64,000 bases of DNA from Oxytricha trifallax (GCA_000711775.1 ARYC01017570.1:17468-81467); one strand, 5' to 3'. Positions 36,575 to 48,300 are shown, numbered from the stretch's first letter. Program-made: numbers and translations. The notes: generated by a model from the letters alone, not told the origin.

Positions 36575-38199
36575 ATGTCGTACATGACGGCTTTTGCGGC
36601 TATAATTAAAGGGTACACTTGCACGAACCTAGAGAACTTCGACATAAGTACGGATCTAGGTGATAATGATCCTGACTTTGATATTTGGGATTTAGAAGAC
36701 GAGATCGAAAAAAGTTCGAAAAGTCTAAGAAATAGCAAATATCACCACCAAATCCACCTTTTGAGGAGCCAATGGATATCATATAGGAGGTACTACCTAC
36801 TAAATAGGAAACTTAACAATACGTCACCCAACAGATTCCAGATCAGAATTCTGATCAGAAAGCAATTAACAATAGTATGCCGGTCAAACCGACCTTCAAA
36901 ATACCTGATCAAAAAGAAATAGACCTTAGGGACAAAATGTTGATCACAACCACCCACCTAATATAACCTTACAACCTCACATGGTAGGAGGAATAGATCC
37001 AGATAAGTAGAGGAGTCCCTTAAGGGGGGAAAACATCCCCACTCTTCTTTGTCTTACTACTAGATAATGCCATCAGAACCTTTGAGATTTAATACAAAAT
37101 AAGAATTAGAAAGAAAATAAAAATTTATGCAGACGACATCGCTTTTCTATTTTAACCAGGAGACAATATCCCAGACATCAAATAGAAAGTTAAACAACAC
37201 TTCCAAAAATATGGACTCATAATTAACGAAGATAAATGTGTAGATATTAGCAGCCAAATCTTTGACTTTAACAACCTTGGATCACTCAAAAAGAGATTTA
37301 GATACCTAGGACTCAATCTAAGCTAACACCCACACCAAATATATGAAGAAGTTATCGGATAACTACATTCGGAAGCAAAAACATCTTTCTTAAACACGTT
37401 CAAATGTGACAATTACCTTTATCACAGAGTATATCAATAATATATATTCTCCAGAGTTCAAAGTAACTTAGCACCCATTCTGGCAAAAGCCAATCCAAAA
37501 TACTTACTAGAAATGATGTTAATCCACAAGAAAAACGCAGCGACATTTCTACAAAGAGGTGACTCCTTTCTTCAATCCTTCTATGCCAATAAAGAGAAAC
37601 TCTATAAGAATTCACTCCTCCTTCCAGACATCATCATTATATCGTCAGTTCTTGATAAATACTAAGGCACCTTTGAAAACTTACTCACCATTAGACTAGA
37701 CTGAATTGATAAATACGATAAAATTTGGTAGATTTGGTAAGGTTTCTCTAACTATCAATTTGATAATGACAATATTGATCTCAAATTTAAATATCACAGA
37801 GCAAAAATGATGGCAAAATACTTACCAAACACTCTCTCAAACGTACTAACCAACTAACCTAAGCTGTTTGGAAAACCAATCATCTGCTAATATGGTTTAC
37901 CTTTCATATCAGACTGGGAACATCTGCCACATATAGAATTCAACACAGATGATTTGATAAAAGAGATAAGGATCTAAATATCTAATATCTTATTATATAC
38001 ACTAGAAAGGATAAAAACTAGCTAAAACCCAGATATCACAGAGGAAGCAGAGAGACACCTCAAATAAGTCAGAATTAACCTTAAACAATTCCAAAAATGT
38101 CATAAGACGAAAGATATGGAATTTAACTGTTAACACTCAAAGGGTTTGACCCTTACATATATATAACGTATATATACATCCGGGGGCCTTGAGCCCTGA
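36575..38199 (+). pseudogene. reverse transcriptase fragment (LINE type)
   Basis: The N-terminal part (MSYMTAFAAIIKGYTCTN; acidic DNDPDFDIWDLEDEIEK) is in frame 2; after a frame change near 36710 the reading continues PPNPPFEEPMDIIQE to the RT core in frame 1. RT motifs: ISRGVPQGGKTSPLFFVLLL (motif B region, GVPQG..SP) and KIYADDIAFLFQ (catalytic YADD at about 37126-37137), then GLIINEDKC and FRYLGLNL. The thumb/connection region follows to TGA 38197-38199. An in-frame TGA lies at 37702-37704. The first RT catalytic Asp region and any APE endonuclease are absent. It would copy element RNA if intact; this copy is dead. Confidence 0.75.
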
Positions 38200-38205
38200 T
38201 GTGGA
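38130..38205 (+). other. conserved 3' hairpin region of element gamma
   Basis: Stem-loops in the same order as in alpha and beta, followed by the CCTTGAG-containing G/C stem and the ATT tail. Confidence 0.55.
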
Positions 38206-38235
38206 TTAATTATTATTATTATTATTATTATAAAA

Positions 38236-38842
38236 AATTACACATTTTTAGATAAAATTCTCATTAAATAATAATTTATAATATTTTATTTTGACTGATT
38301 TATAGTCTTATAAAAATAACTTCACTTTTAAAGATTTACCACATCTAGAGATTTCTTGCTAAATGGGTCAAGATAACGGAAGTATTTTAAATTATGCATA
38401 TCATGGTAGTTGACTGTAATAACTACTATAGTTACTTTTAGCCGTGAGATATTAAATGCTAATCCAAATGTGGATAAATAATCTCTATTTTGTTAATATA
38501 AATAACTAACTATTCTCTTTTCGATAGCGAAACTGACTTTTAATTGAGGGAGAGATTTTTGCTATCAAGATAAAATGATATTTTCTATTGCTTAACTCAG
38601 TTTATTGGACTATTATCTGTGAAGGTCGATTAAATTGTTAGCTCTAGAGAGCTAGAGACTTTAAAGATGCATAATTTGAAATGGATTATAATTTAGCTTT
38701 AAATTATAACTGTAATTATTATAAAATTTTAAGATCTGAGAATTTAGAATAAAACTGAAAGTTTTACAAGGCTAATAGTAAAATATTTAATGGTCTCACA
38801 GTTTGTCATTTGGGTAATACTTCGAAATAAAATATTATTAAC
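38236..38842. other. AT-rich spacer
   Basis: A short candidate start (MGQDNGSILNYAYHG) lies at 38363 before a GTAGTT donor-like site. Otherwise nothing firm. Confidence 0.3.
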
Positions 38843-39336
38843 ATGCCTTCACTACGCTTACATTCTTACTTGGTTAAATCATTTTCAAATATTATATAGA
38901 GTGCTTCTGATGCATAAATTTTGATAGAGCCGATTACAGTTTAATTCGGAAAATACGACACTAAACCTATTTTTGATGATCAAAAAAGAATCTTCCTATA
39001 ACAAATTAATGATGCTTTAATAAACTAATATTAAATAAGTAATGTAAGAAGTCATTTTAAACAAAAATATCTTACTTACTTAAAAATTAAATTGATATTA
39101 CATAATGGAGCCTGATTCAGCAGAATAAGCTCTCTCGAAAATTAGACGAGGTACATATTAAAATTCAGACAATATAATTAATGCTAAGACCTCTTCATAT
39201 TCATTGTTATCTTAAGCGCATAAAAACATAAACTATATTTGATAAATTACAATGTACTTTGATTAATCACAATCTAAATAATATAATGAAATTTTTTTAA
39301 ATATTTATAAATAGATACAAAGTAATAAGCACTTGA
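38843..39336 (+). CDS. small spliced gene, 138 aa, unidentified
   Basis: Exon 1 (38843-39043, 67 codons) opens MPSLRLHSYLVKSFSNIIQS and reads ASDAQILIEPITVQFGKYDT, KPIFDDQKRIFLQQINDALI. Donor GTAAGA at 39044 and acceptor GATTCAG ending at 39120 bound a 77 bp phase-0 intron. Exon 2 reads QNKLSRKLDEVHIKIQTIQL and MLRPLHIHCYLKRIKT, with TGA at 39334-39336. The composition, start, canonical splice signals and preserved phase make it a good gene candidate. No domain recognised; the C-terminal ~20 codons are AT-rich and may not be real. Confidence 0.5.
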
Positions 39337-39992
39337 ACCATTGTCTGAAAAATATTTATTATATCATTAAATTTTAGATGAGCAATTATTTTTTTGTTTC
39401 GTTATTATTTATAATAGAAGTTTTGGTGCAAGCGTAATAAACAAAAATTAAACTTGATTAAATTAATTGAAAAGAAAAGATAATTTAATCAACAGGCTAG
39501 AAAGAAATCACCCATTAATTAATAAAATATTAATAACCCATAATTTTTTGTTTGTATGAATTACACATAGGTTTATAAAAAATTATAAAAATCGATTGTG
39601 CTAAAAAGACAGGAGTGTCTTTGGTGCTTATTTTGTAAATATAATTAATTTATTAAGCTATTTATAGTTTTAGTCAAAGTTATTAAGTTAAAGTTTTAAA
39701 TTATAAAATATTATTAATTTTATTATTATTGGGTGATATTACTTTATTCTTTTGCATTGATAAATAAATGATATATCAATCTATCTCTTTTAATTTTATT
39801 GGCTTGTATTAATTTCAATTGGCATTTCTCTTCAGTCATCCTCCTTCATTTTAAAATAATAAATCGCCAAAATATTTTATTAAATCATTGTTTAAAATAT
39901 TTTAACAAATCTATTTCTAATTCTTTAACTATTACTTTGTTTAGTCTCTTCTATTATTCGAATATTACAAACTAAATCAATGAACTGTGTTA
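39337..39992. other. AT-rich spacer
   Basis: Nothing recognisable before the foldback element. Confidence 0.4.
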
Positions 39993-40411
39993 AATTGTAG
40001 GAATACATTCGAATATGGGAAATGAATTTAAATTAAATAAATAATTAATTAAATTAATGACAGTTAAAGTTGGCCAATTCAAACGATCTTGGGCTCATTC
40101 GATAGAGAATTCAAAATTAGCTGAACTTTACTACTGGCGGTACTATTTATTGCATCCCTGGAGAGAGATAAATTCACTTTAATGTGAGGGCATAAATTAA
40201 TGAATTTAGAAGCACTCAATTAAAGTGAAGTTAACAAGCTCCAGGGATGCAATAAATAGTAACGCCAATAGTAAAGTCCAGCTAATTTTGAATTCTCAAT
40301 CGAATGAGCCCAAGATCGTTCAAATTGGCCAAATTTAACTGCCAAGAATTTAATGAATAATTAATTTAATTTAAATTAATTTCCAATATTCGAATGTATT
40401 CCTACAATATT
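39993..40411. mobile_element. foldback element, copy G
   Basis: A 419 bp palindrome closest to copy B (CAATTCAAACGATCTTGGGC outer arm; GCATCCCTGGAGAGAGATAA core). Arms differ at a few positions (left ACTACTGGCGG, right CGCCAATAGT), so it is slightly decayed. Ends TTGTAGGAATACATTCGAA and complement. Confidence 0.85.
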
Positions 40412-41440
40412 AATTGGTGGAGTACTATTAGTCTATCTATCATCTTTTGTGTAATTGGTTTAAGCAGATAACTGTTTCAAATTAAATTACATTTATTTAA
40501 ATTTGAGTCTGTTTTTCTAAATTAATTAAAAACTATGATTTATTATACAAATCAAGTATCTATATTTTAAATATTAAATGACTTCATTAAGTTATGTAAA
40601 GAATTTTTGATTTAAACTATATTTGCTTTTTATATAGAAAGTATAACTCAATATTATCCTTTCTGGACTTTTCTTCAAACTCTTATACCTATTATACATT
40701 TTTTATAATTGTCAAATGCCAATAATACTTTCTAATAAATTAAAACCTCAAACCTTTTCGTAATCTGATTAGTATTTTGATTTGCAAAGGCTTTGAATCA
40801 CACTTACGAAAATACAGTTAAAAGCAACCGTCAACTACCAAATCTTAAATATAATTCTTAAGATAAATTTACTATGGTATTTTTGTACTAAAATAATATA
40901 AGATTATATTATTGAACTTAAAATCAAACGTATTTATGCCTGAGTAAAGTTAAATGATATGAAAAATATTACAATCTTATGGTAAATTAAAATCAACTCG
41001 TTATTTTTGAAAGATCAAAGTAAACAATTATTGACAAAATAAATGAAAATTAATTAGCAATATTTAATTAATTAAATCTTACAGATAATAAAGAAAATAA
41101 GATTATTTTTATTAAAAAAATAATAAATAAATGGAATACACTTTGTTGAAGAATCTTGAAATCGCAAAGAAACTTTTAAGTTTATAAAAGTTCTATTGTC
41201 GTAAATGTAATTAATAATTACATCTTAATAAAAGATTAATTTTAATTTGAATAAGATGTTTGTAGATAATAATTTAAATTTTTAAAAGGAAATAATTATT
41301 ATAGGAATTTTTTAGCTTATGATTTATTGATAGAAGTTCTATCTATATATTGTACATAGTTAATTAAACGTAACGCTACCAAATATAAAGGACTATAATT
41401 AAGTACTTTAGTATGATTAATCAGAATTAAAATTTATTTC
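40412..41440. other. AT-rich spacer
   Basis: A weak reverse-strand signal near 40780-40830 (VIQSLCKSKYQSDYEK next to a GTAAGT donor-like site). Otherwise featureless. Confidence 0.35.
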
Positions 41441-42950
41441 TAACAGCCATAAATGGCGACCTTATTGCTTTTGCCTTCTAAACCCTATTGATGTGAGATA
41501 TATTAGCTACATTTGAAATTTTCAGTGCCACAAGCAGTTTATCACTCGACTGGAAGCGGAACCCAACAGGCAAAAGTGAATTGGAAGAAGAGGTTAGATG
41601 CATAGACATAGTTGCCACTTAATAGAATGCATTTAAAAGCTTTAACATAGCATGGTTGTCATTGAGCATCTGTGGCTTTGTATAGTCTAGTCCTACGACA
41701 ATGTGACAGTCCTAAGCAGACCCACGAAGCTTGGGACTTTTTTATCAGTTGTTTGGTTAGTATTGGTGAATCTGAAGTGCTTCTTAAAGCATTGTGAATT
41801 GAATGCGCATAAAGCATCTACTTGATTTTAGTTAATAATGATGATGTAAACGCAAAGACTAATAGAATAGTAGTACCAAAAAGTCTTTTATTCGCTGCTT
41901 CTTAAACATTAATCAACTTCACCTCCATTAGCATCTGAGCCTGATCCCTTTGGGACAGATTATTAATTGTTTAGCTGTAGAGTGAAAGAGTAGAAAAAGT
42001 GCCATTGGGAAAATGCTAGTGAATCTGGAGACAATGATATGGTGTATAATGAATCTCTAGCAGGTCTATTAGAAAGTAGTCTACCATAAACAGATCTCTG
42101 ATCGCACTATTGGGAAATCGTAGAGGTACCTTCTTTACAACTTAGAGGAATTTCGAACAAGCATGATAAGGGAGTGGCAGTAGTCTTAATGGCAATGCTA
42201 CCTTACATTTGAGAATATCGTCATTAGTACTATACCCAAGATCAAGAAATGTGGAAAGGCGCCTAGTAAAATGTATATGGTGGGCCAGAAAAATAACGAT
42301 GCTTCAATATCTCTACTCCTGGAGAACTTGTCAGTCTCGAACATTTTTACCGTTCTGATATAGCTCCTGTTGGTTCGATTGGTGCCAGATCAATTCGATA
42401 TCTTGAAATTTTCTCATGACATCATTTGCAATTCTAAAATTTTTTAAATGCCGGAATTTGGCAAGTATAACATTAGGTGCCGTAATGATGGGTTTGAAAA
42501 ATAATAAAATCTCTACAACCACTCCCTCTCTCAACAAGCTATAAAAATGGCCAAGATAAAGCGAATGATTCTTATGTGGGAGAAGGGATGCTAATGTAAG
42601 TACCCCTAATGTATCTATCTTCAGAAGCAACATATGATAAGACAAAGAATTTTGAGATTGAATAGTATGGCACATAGATTTTTTAGATTTAACATTACAA
42701 AATTGATAAATACTGAGAGATTAGATTTGGGGATACCGTTTAGAAGAAGTTGCTCTCTCGAGTGCAAGTGTCACTCATGTCACTGGACTTAGAGCGATTG
42801 GAAGAAATCGCAGATATTAATCAGAAACGAAATCCATATCTAAGGCTACAGGAATGATAATGCATAGCTTTGATAAGGAACACTCAAAATGTACTTTAGT
42901 AATTTTTGCCGTCAAATGATCTCTATAAATGATATTAAAATGCTTATTGG
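41441..42950. other. 1.5 kb GC-raised island, probably coding
   Basis: GC is about 40% against about 20% on both sides, with abrupt edges. It holds the 286-codon ORF at 42013-42873. In its upstream part a forward frame reads ATSSLSLDWKRNPTGKSELE, then EEVRCIDIVATQQNAFKSF, NIAWLSLSICGFVQSSP, which also looks coding but is closed by TGAs. Together they may be one multi-exon or frame-broken gene. Confidence 0.4.
42013..42873 (+). CDS. hypothetical protein, 286 aa
   Basis: ATG 42013 (MLVNLETMIWCIMNLQQVY) to TGA 42871-42873, open for 287 codons with TAA/TAG as Gln. A TGA-free run this long at about 40% GC is unlikely by chance. It reads for example YLLYNLEEFRTSMIREW, ENIVISTIPKIKKCGKAPSK, ASISLLLENLSVSNIFTVLI, MIRQRILRLNSMAHRFFRF and a Cys/His cluster SLECKCHSCHW near the C-terminus that could bind a metal. 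No family recognised. The upstream half of the island may supply an N-terminal extension. Confidence 0.4.
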
Positions 42951-44845
42951 ATTTTCATTTATTTTTTATTTCACTTAATTTTACCTAAATTACAATTAAA
43001 AATATATAAGTGCAGTAAAGATAAAATAAGAACAACTTAACTTTGTTTAATAATTTGATGTTTTATTTTTATTAATCCCAAAAACTGATGAATAAATAAT
43101 CCTTGGATAATAACTGAATAAATTCAATGAAACAATTAAGCATTTTTAAAAATATATTTATTTAATTCACTTTTTAATTTGGCTTGATATAATACAAAAT
43201 TAATCATAATTTAAAGCTTTTCGTATAAATAAATAACAAGAGTAGATAAGTTTGATAAATATGAACACGGGAAGGCCTAAATGAATTAGAAATTTTAAGA
43301 AATAAATAACATAATTAATTTAAATTTAAATCATTTTTCAAAAAATTAGTATAATTAGCATACTCATAAGATCTCCAATGAACTGATAGAAATTCAATTA
43401 TACCTAATCTAACTTTTTAAAGAAAATAGAAAGTGTTTGTAATTCTATTACAATATAATTGATGCGAAATTAATAGATAGAGGTATCTTTGATAATTTAA
43501 CAATAAATTTAATACTCACATTAGTATTTTTTTAAGATGAATTTTTGTAGAATAATAGTAAGTATTGAATTAAATCATTACCATAAATATCAAGTTAATT
43601 AATTTTAGGAATTCGCTATTTTCTTGAAGAGATGAATTTTATTTAAATTTAATCTATCCCTCATTAATTTTAATATCTATAAGAAAATACTAGGTTATGA
43701 ATAATTCTAAAGTTTTTTGAGTTACTGATGCGGCCATTATCCTTAATTGACTTAATAATTAATCAAGAAAATATTTTACTTTTTATTAAACAATTGATTG
43801 TGTTATTTAATCACATCTATGAAGCAGATGTTACTTTGTAATTAGAATTTCATTGAATTATTTGATTCTGCTTATCCCATTTAATATTAAAAATTATTTT
43901 TTCACTCAAATAAAAAATTAATTTTTGTTAAATATTATAGAAGTATAAGAATGATTTTTGATAAAAGAGTAAAATCAATTGTATAAGAGTGATGTATAAA
44001 AATAATTAACAAAATTCATTAACAAATAATTAATAATTAAAGTTTGAGGGTTTGTCTCCTCTCACACTTGATTTTCTTCACTCCAATAATTTACTAAAAA
44101 TTTCATTAAAATTATCTCTTAAGCATGATTAAGTTTTAGTTATACACTTTTAATCTCGTACAATCCCTATAATTCAATAAATTCTTGATTTTAATATTAA
44201 TCACTCAAAAATGGAACTACTTTCAGTATGAATTATTTTTAATTCTAATGGAGAAATCTCTATAATTCTTGAGGATTTCTTATAAATGAATTTCTCTAAA
44301 ATATTAAAGATTGCATCTACAACTCTAACGATAATCACAATGAAACCCCAATTATTGAATTAAATGAGAGAGCTTTTTAAAAAGGTATTTAAGTTAAAAA
44401 TTAATTAATAAAATTTAATTATAAAACATATGTACACATAGTAATACGTGTAGATTTAAATGAGTCAATCGAGAGTTCAATTCTTCTTTTGTATGTCTTT
44501 TTTTATTAATCAAAAAATAGTTAATTAATAAGATATAGTGTTTAACTTTAATCTAATTATATATATCACCCATATTTCATCAAAATTTTACTCATGGGGT
44601 TTTAGTTTAATATTAAATTTAAGAATTAAATTATTTCTAGTTTTATGCAGGATCTATGAATTTAAATATTTTGAAGTACTTAATTATAAGCTTCAAATTC
44701 TAATACCGAATTTACATTTTTTATTTTTATCTAATATCAATTATCATATATAATAATTTCAAATATTAAAAATCTTTGAATAGTTTCAGTTTAATTTTTA
44801 TTGATAAACGATTCAAATAAAACATATTAAATATATAGAATTTAA
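42951..44845. other. AT-rich spacer
   Basis: Very AT-rich; no gene or repeat recognised. A slightly GC-richer patch at 44047-44090 shows no consistent frame. Confidence 0.4.
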
Positions 44846-45268
44846 TAATCTTTGTTATTATGGTAACTGGAGATCAACCACCTACAGCAGCAAAAATGCA
44901 GATTTGAAGGAAATGAAGGCTAGGGACACGGCCCCCTGGAAGAAACTTGACCTACACTTGCCGCAAAGTTAGCGATAGTGCCGAAGAGCCACGTCTTTAA
45001 CCTTGGCTGCCTGGAAACACTAGATTCACTGATACCAGAGCTGATGAGCAATAGAGAGGTTTCACCATTAAGTATACTGGTTTCTACCACTACTATAAGA
45101 CCGGATACAACGAGAATGTCTCTGACAAAAAAAAATAAATAAAAAATTCAGGCTAGCAGTTAAAGAGGGCGGACTTAGGAATCTCAACCTAATCTGTAAA
45201 CTTTACATATACTTAAAACAAACTAACTAATCACATTAAGTATATAGTTACCATAATAACAAAGATTA
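44846..45268. mobile_element. TIR element carrying a translation-factor fragment
   Basis: Perfect ~23 bp terminal inverted repeats: TAATCTTTGTTATTATGG followed by TAACT at 44846-44868, and the complement at 45246-45268. The 380 bp interior is about 45% GC, starkly unlike the flanks, and contains an EF-2-like fragment. The TIR differs from the other foldback families. It could be a short cut-and-paste element or an eliminated segment that captured a piece of a cellular gene. Confidence 0.6.
44880..45140 (+). pseudogene. elongation factor 2 fragment
   Basis: At about 45020-45115 a frame reads TRFTDTRADEQQRGFTIKYT, then GFYHYYKT. This is the switch-I region of the EF-2 GTPase (family pattern RFTDTR-DEQ-RGITIKST), with Ile to Phe and Ser to Tyr changes. 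The upstream interior, where the P-loop (HVDHGKST) should be, is scrambled or decayed and does not read as EF-2. TGAs interrupt other frames. It is a dead fragment of a highly expressed gene; its higher GC matches such a gene. Confidence 0.55.
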
Positions 45269-45512
45269 TAATTACCTTTAGTTGAGTGTATATTTAATAT
45301 AGAGATCTCTAATTTTGATCTCTTTTATTTATTTCACTCTAATTCACTAATTCACTATATAGAATTTATTTAAGCTAAAAGATATGGATTTATATTTTAT
45401 TTAAATCCAAAAAAATAGGAAGTATTGTCTAAATATTCGAGAAAAGGCATTCAATCATGGCTAACTTTATAAAAATTTGTAGTAAAATATGTTTTATAAT
45501 TTGATCGATTTT

Positions 45513-45713
45513 ATGATCTTCATTGCCGTTTGGCCTAACTTATATCTATCATTAATTATTCCTTTTCTCTTGATATACAAACTATTCCTTTCTAATCAAT
45601 AAAATTAATAATCTAATAAAGGGTTTGGGGTTTTAAATTCGCAATGTCTAATTCTAATTAGGGAGTTAATATATATAATTTTGATTAAACTTTAAAAAAT
45701 GATTATTTATTGA
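45513..45713 (+). CDS. small hydrophobic ORF, 66 aa
   Basis: ATG 45513 to TGA 45711-45713. It starts with a hydrophobic segment (MIFIAVWPNLYLSLIIPFLL) followed by a Gln/Asn/Ser loop (SNQQNQQSNKGFG) and a second hydrophobic stretch. It might be a small two-helix membrane protein, but AT-rich DNA often yields hydrophobic frames. Confidence 0.22.
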
Positions 45714-47271
45714 GCTATTTGCAAATGTTTTCATTAATAGTTTCAATAATTATTAAATGAATAATATACTATAACAATTAAATTGTATAATTTAATAAAA
45801 TTAAAAATTAGGAAGATGCAAAGCTTTCATGATAAAATTTCGAGCGAAAACTGATATTTTTGAGATGCTAAATTAAAATCAGATAATTATCAATATGATT
45901 TTGATTAAATTTCTCGTAAATATCTCAAAGTTCTTGATTCAATGTGATTATATTGTCAATATTAATATTTTTCTCGATTGATTCAGGAGTATATTAGCAG
46001 CAAGGTTTATCATAGCATTGCTGTGTTAATAATAGAGTTATTTAATTGAAAATTAGTAACCATCATTTTTAGTCTTATTTATATATATATACCCTCAATT
46101 TTAAGTATTCCTATAGATTTCTTCATATTAATAAAGCAAGCTAATTTGAGTAAGAAGGATTTAGAGTCCTTGATATTAAATATATTTTAATCAATAACTT
46201 TGTAGGAGTTATTATTATTTATCAAATTGATGATTTTATAACAAGAAAGATATTAATAATATTTCCTCTTTAATAATGGGATTTTAAATATAAAAATCCA
46301 GATATTGATATTTTATTTTAAAAATGTTAAAATGCTTAATTTCAAGCATATTAACATTTATTATTTATAAATCAGTCTATATTAGATTATTAATGGGATT
46401 TGAATTTAATTAAATATTTGATTTTAATATGAGAATTTAAGAGAATTAGTAGATTTTATTTTGATTAGAATATTTGAGAAATAATGTTTATGCAATTGAC
46501 AAGAGTAATATAATTAATGATAATAAATGTAAAATGGATAACTTTTGTTAAGTTATATTTATTATGAATTTTATATCTCATTCTAAATTATATATATATA
46601 TATATATATACTATGCTATTTCTGGATCTTGTTTTTTAATTAAAAATAAGAAATAAATATAATTATTAATTATTAATTAATTTAATTAATATAAGTTTAA
46701 ATAAAATTTTCAATATGAAAGATTTTAAGAATTTAATTGGGAAAATTACTTTAATCAACACTTCATGGATTATAATTTTAATTTTGCATTTCATAAAAAT
46801 ATGAGGGATTATAAATTACTTATTAAAAAAATATATATTATCAATTAATTTGATAAAATATATGAGAAATAGCAAGGATAACAAGTTCAAAATCATATGT
46901 GATTCTGAACTTCTTCTACCCAATTGAGTAATTTGTATATTTAATTGTAGAAGAGATTAATTTATAATTTAAATTAATCGAAAGTTTAATTTAGCAAACG
47001 CGTCTTTTTAATTAAATTTTTTTAGTAAACCGATTAATTTTCTAAAGAATGATATCTTTTTCTTGCTACAATTTTATTAAGCTTTTATAATCTATTTTAA
47101 TATCTATAATATGAGAGATTCTTTAGATTGGAGCACTTCTTGTCTTCGAATATAAATCAAATCTAATATTTATAAATTGTTGTGATTAGGCTGCGATACT
47201 ATACTAATTAGACTCTATTTGAGAGTGAAGAATTATAATATGGTGTTAAAACCAACCCATTTACTATCAAT
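45714..47271. other. AT-rich spacer with TA microsatellite
   Basis: A (TA)n run at 46588-46610. No gene recognised. Confidence 0.45.
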
Positions 47272-47640
47272 ATGGACAGTTTCGTTGATGAGAGCAACTA
47301 TCCATGGACTGTAAGAAGCATTAATGATTATTTTTGAGTTTTTCAATGATTTAATTGGATTTAAACTATAGGAGCAGAGGGCTTATTCTTAGGTATACTG
47401 TTTTTGAGAGAAATATTAAATCTGTATTGTACTTCTTTCTACTTATTTATAATATTAAATTTCTGCATTAAATTAATGATTAAATAATTAAAAGATAAGT
47501 TATCTGAGGATTCATAAAGGGACATCAAATCTCACTTCATTTATATGGAGAGTAATTAAGTAATTATGGGAATAAATGTCAATTATGACTTAGATGAACT
47601 TCATAATAAGGTTTTATTGCGGTGAAGTGACTATTAATGA
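47272..47640 (+). CDS. small spliced gene candidate
   Basis: ATG 47272 opens MDSFVDESNYPWT (39 bp). Donor GTAAGA at 47311 and acceptor ACTATAG ending 47371 give a 61 bp intron. Exon 2 (EQRAYSQ) meets GTATAC at 47393, and an AG at 47494 ends a second possible intron. Downstream, DKLSEDSQRDIKSHFIYMES and GINVNYDLDELHNKVLLR look coding, but in a frame one base off the simplest splice. The start and first intron are convincing; the 3' structure is not. No family recognised. Confidence 0.38.
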
Positions 47641-48029
47641 ATAATTTATTTATTTATTTCGCACAATTTGAATGTAAAATTAATACCAAACTTAACCAAG
47701 GTATTTTGAGAATAAAAATGTTAACTAGTGATAAGCTAAAAAAATTAAGAATCCTCTGTATTTATTTTAGTACACAAAGGATATTTAAAAAGTATATTAA
47801 TTAACTTTCACAAGTAATAGAAAAGTTTTTAATCATTAAAATAGCTTATTTATTGATATTCTTAAATCAATAAATATATTACTCACTAAAGTACGGTGAT
47901 ATTATCGAATAGGGAATTAAAGCAACGGACTACCAGAAATAAGTGATATAGTAATGCAAGTTTATTTATACTCAAACAGGCTTCTATTTCTAGATTATTA
48001 AAGAACTATCTTAAATAAAATGCATCATA

Positions 48030-48300
48030 AAGTGAAAAGTACCTCCTTGATTAATCTCTGAATCAAATTCTTTCAAATACTTCAGAACCTTAAAACTAAG
48101 CTGCTGCTCAAACTCTTGTATCTTAATCTTCAATGTAAATTAACTAGCCAATCTTGAACTCTCAATATTCTGAAACTTTTAGGAAATTTATTTAAACTGC
48201 TCTCGTTCTGTATAGTTAAAACTAAACGTAATTGAGAGCACCTAGAGTCAAAGATTCTAGTTCTATAATTCATTAGGAATTCATTTTAAGATAAAAATTT
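48030..48300 (-). CDS. coiled-coil exon, unidentified
   Basis: The reverse strand reads NYTEREQFKQISQKFQNIES, SRLASQFTLKIKIQEFEQQL, SFKVLKYLKEFDSEINQGG with no TGA, and then meets a GGTACT donor-like site near 48040. Charged heptad-like composition suggests a coiled coil. It is convergent with the small gene upstream. Probably one exon of a cytoskeletal or ciliary-type protein, but that is a guess. Confidence 0.4.

Larger units (their letters stand above)
36545..38235 (+). mobile_element. RT-bearing non-LTR retroelement, internally deleted (element gamma)
   Basis: The start is near 36545 and the ORF opens at 36575. The RT core begins abruptly at about 36995, and the 3' end has AAAGGG-TTTGA-CCCTT and TATATATA hairpins, CCGGGGGCCTTGAGCCC, GATGTGGATTAATT and an ATT tail (38208-38231). 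The endonuclease and the first RT fingers motifs are missing, so the copy is defective. It shares its 3' end with the RT-less elements. Confidence 0.75.

Noticed and set aside
42331..42675. 114-codon reverse-strand ORF (MCHTIQSQNSL...)
   Set aside because: It lies opposite the longer 286-codon forward frame, is rich in Leu and His as antisense translations often are, and has no continuation past its TGA in the same frame.
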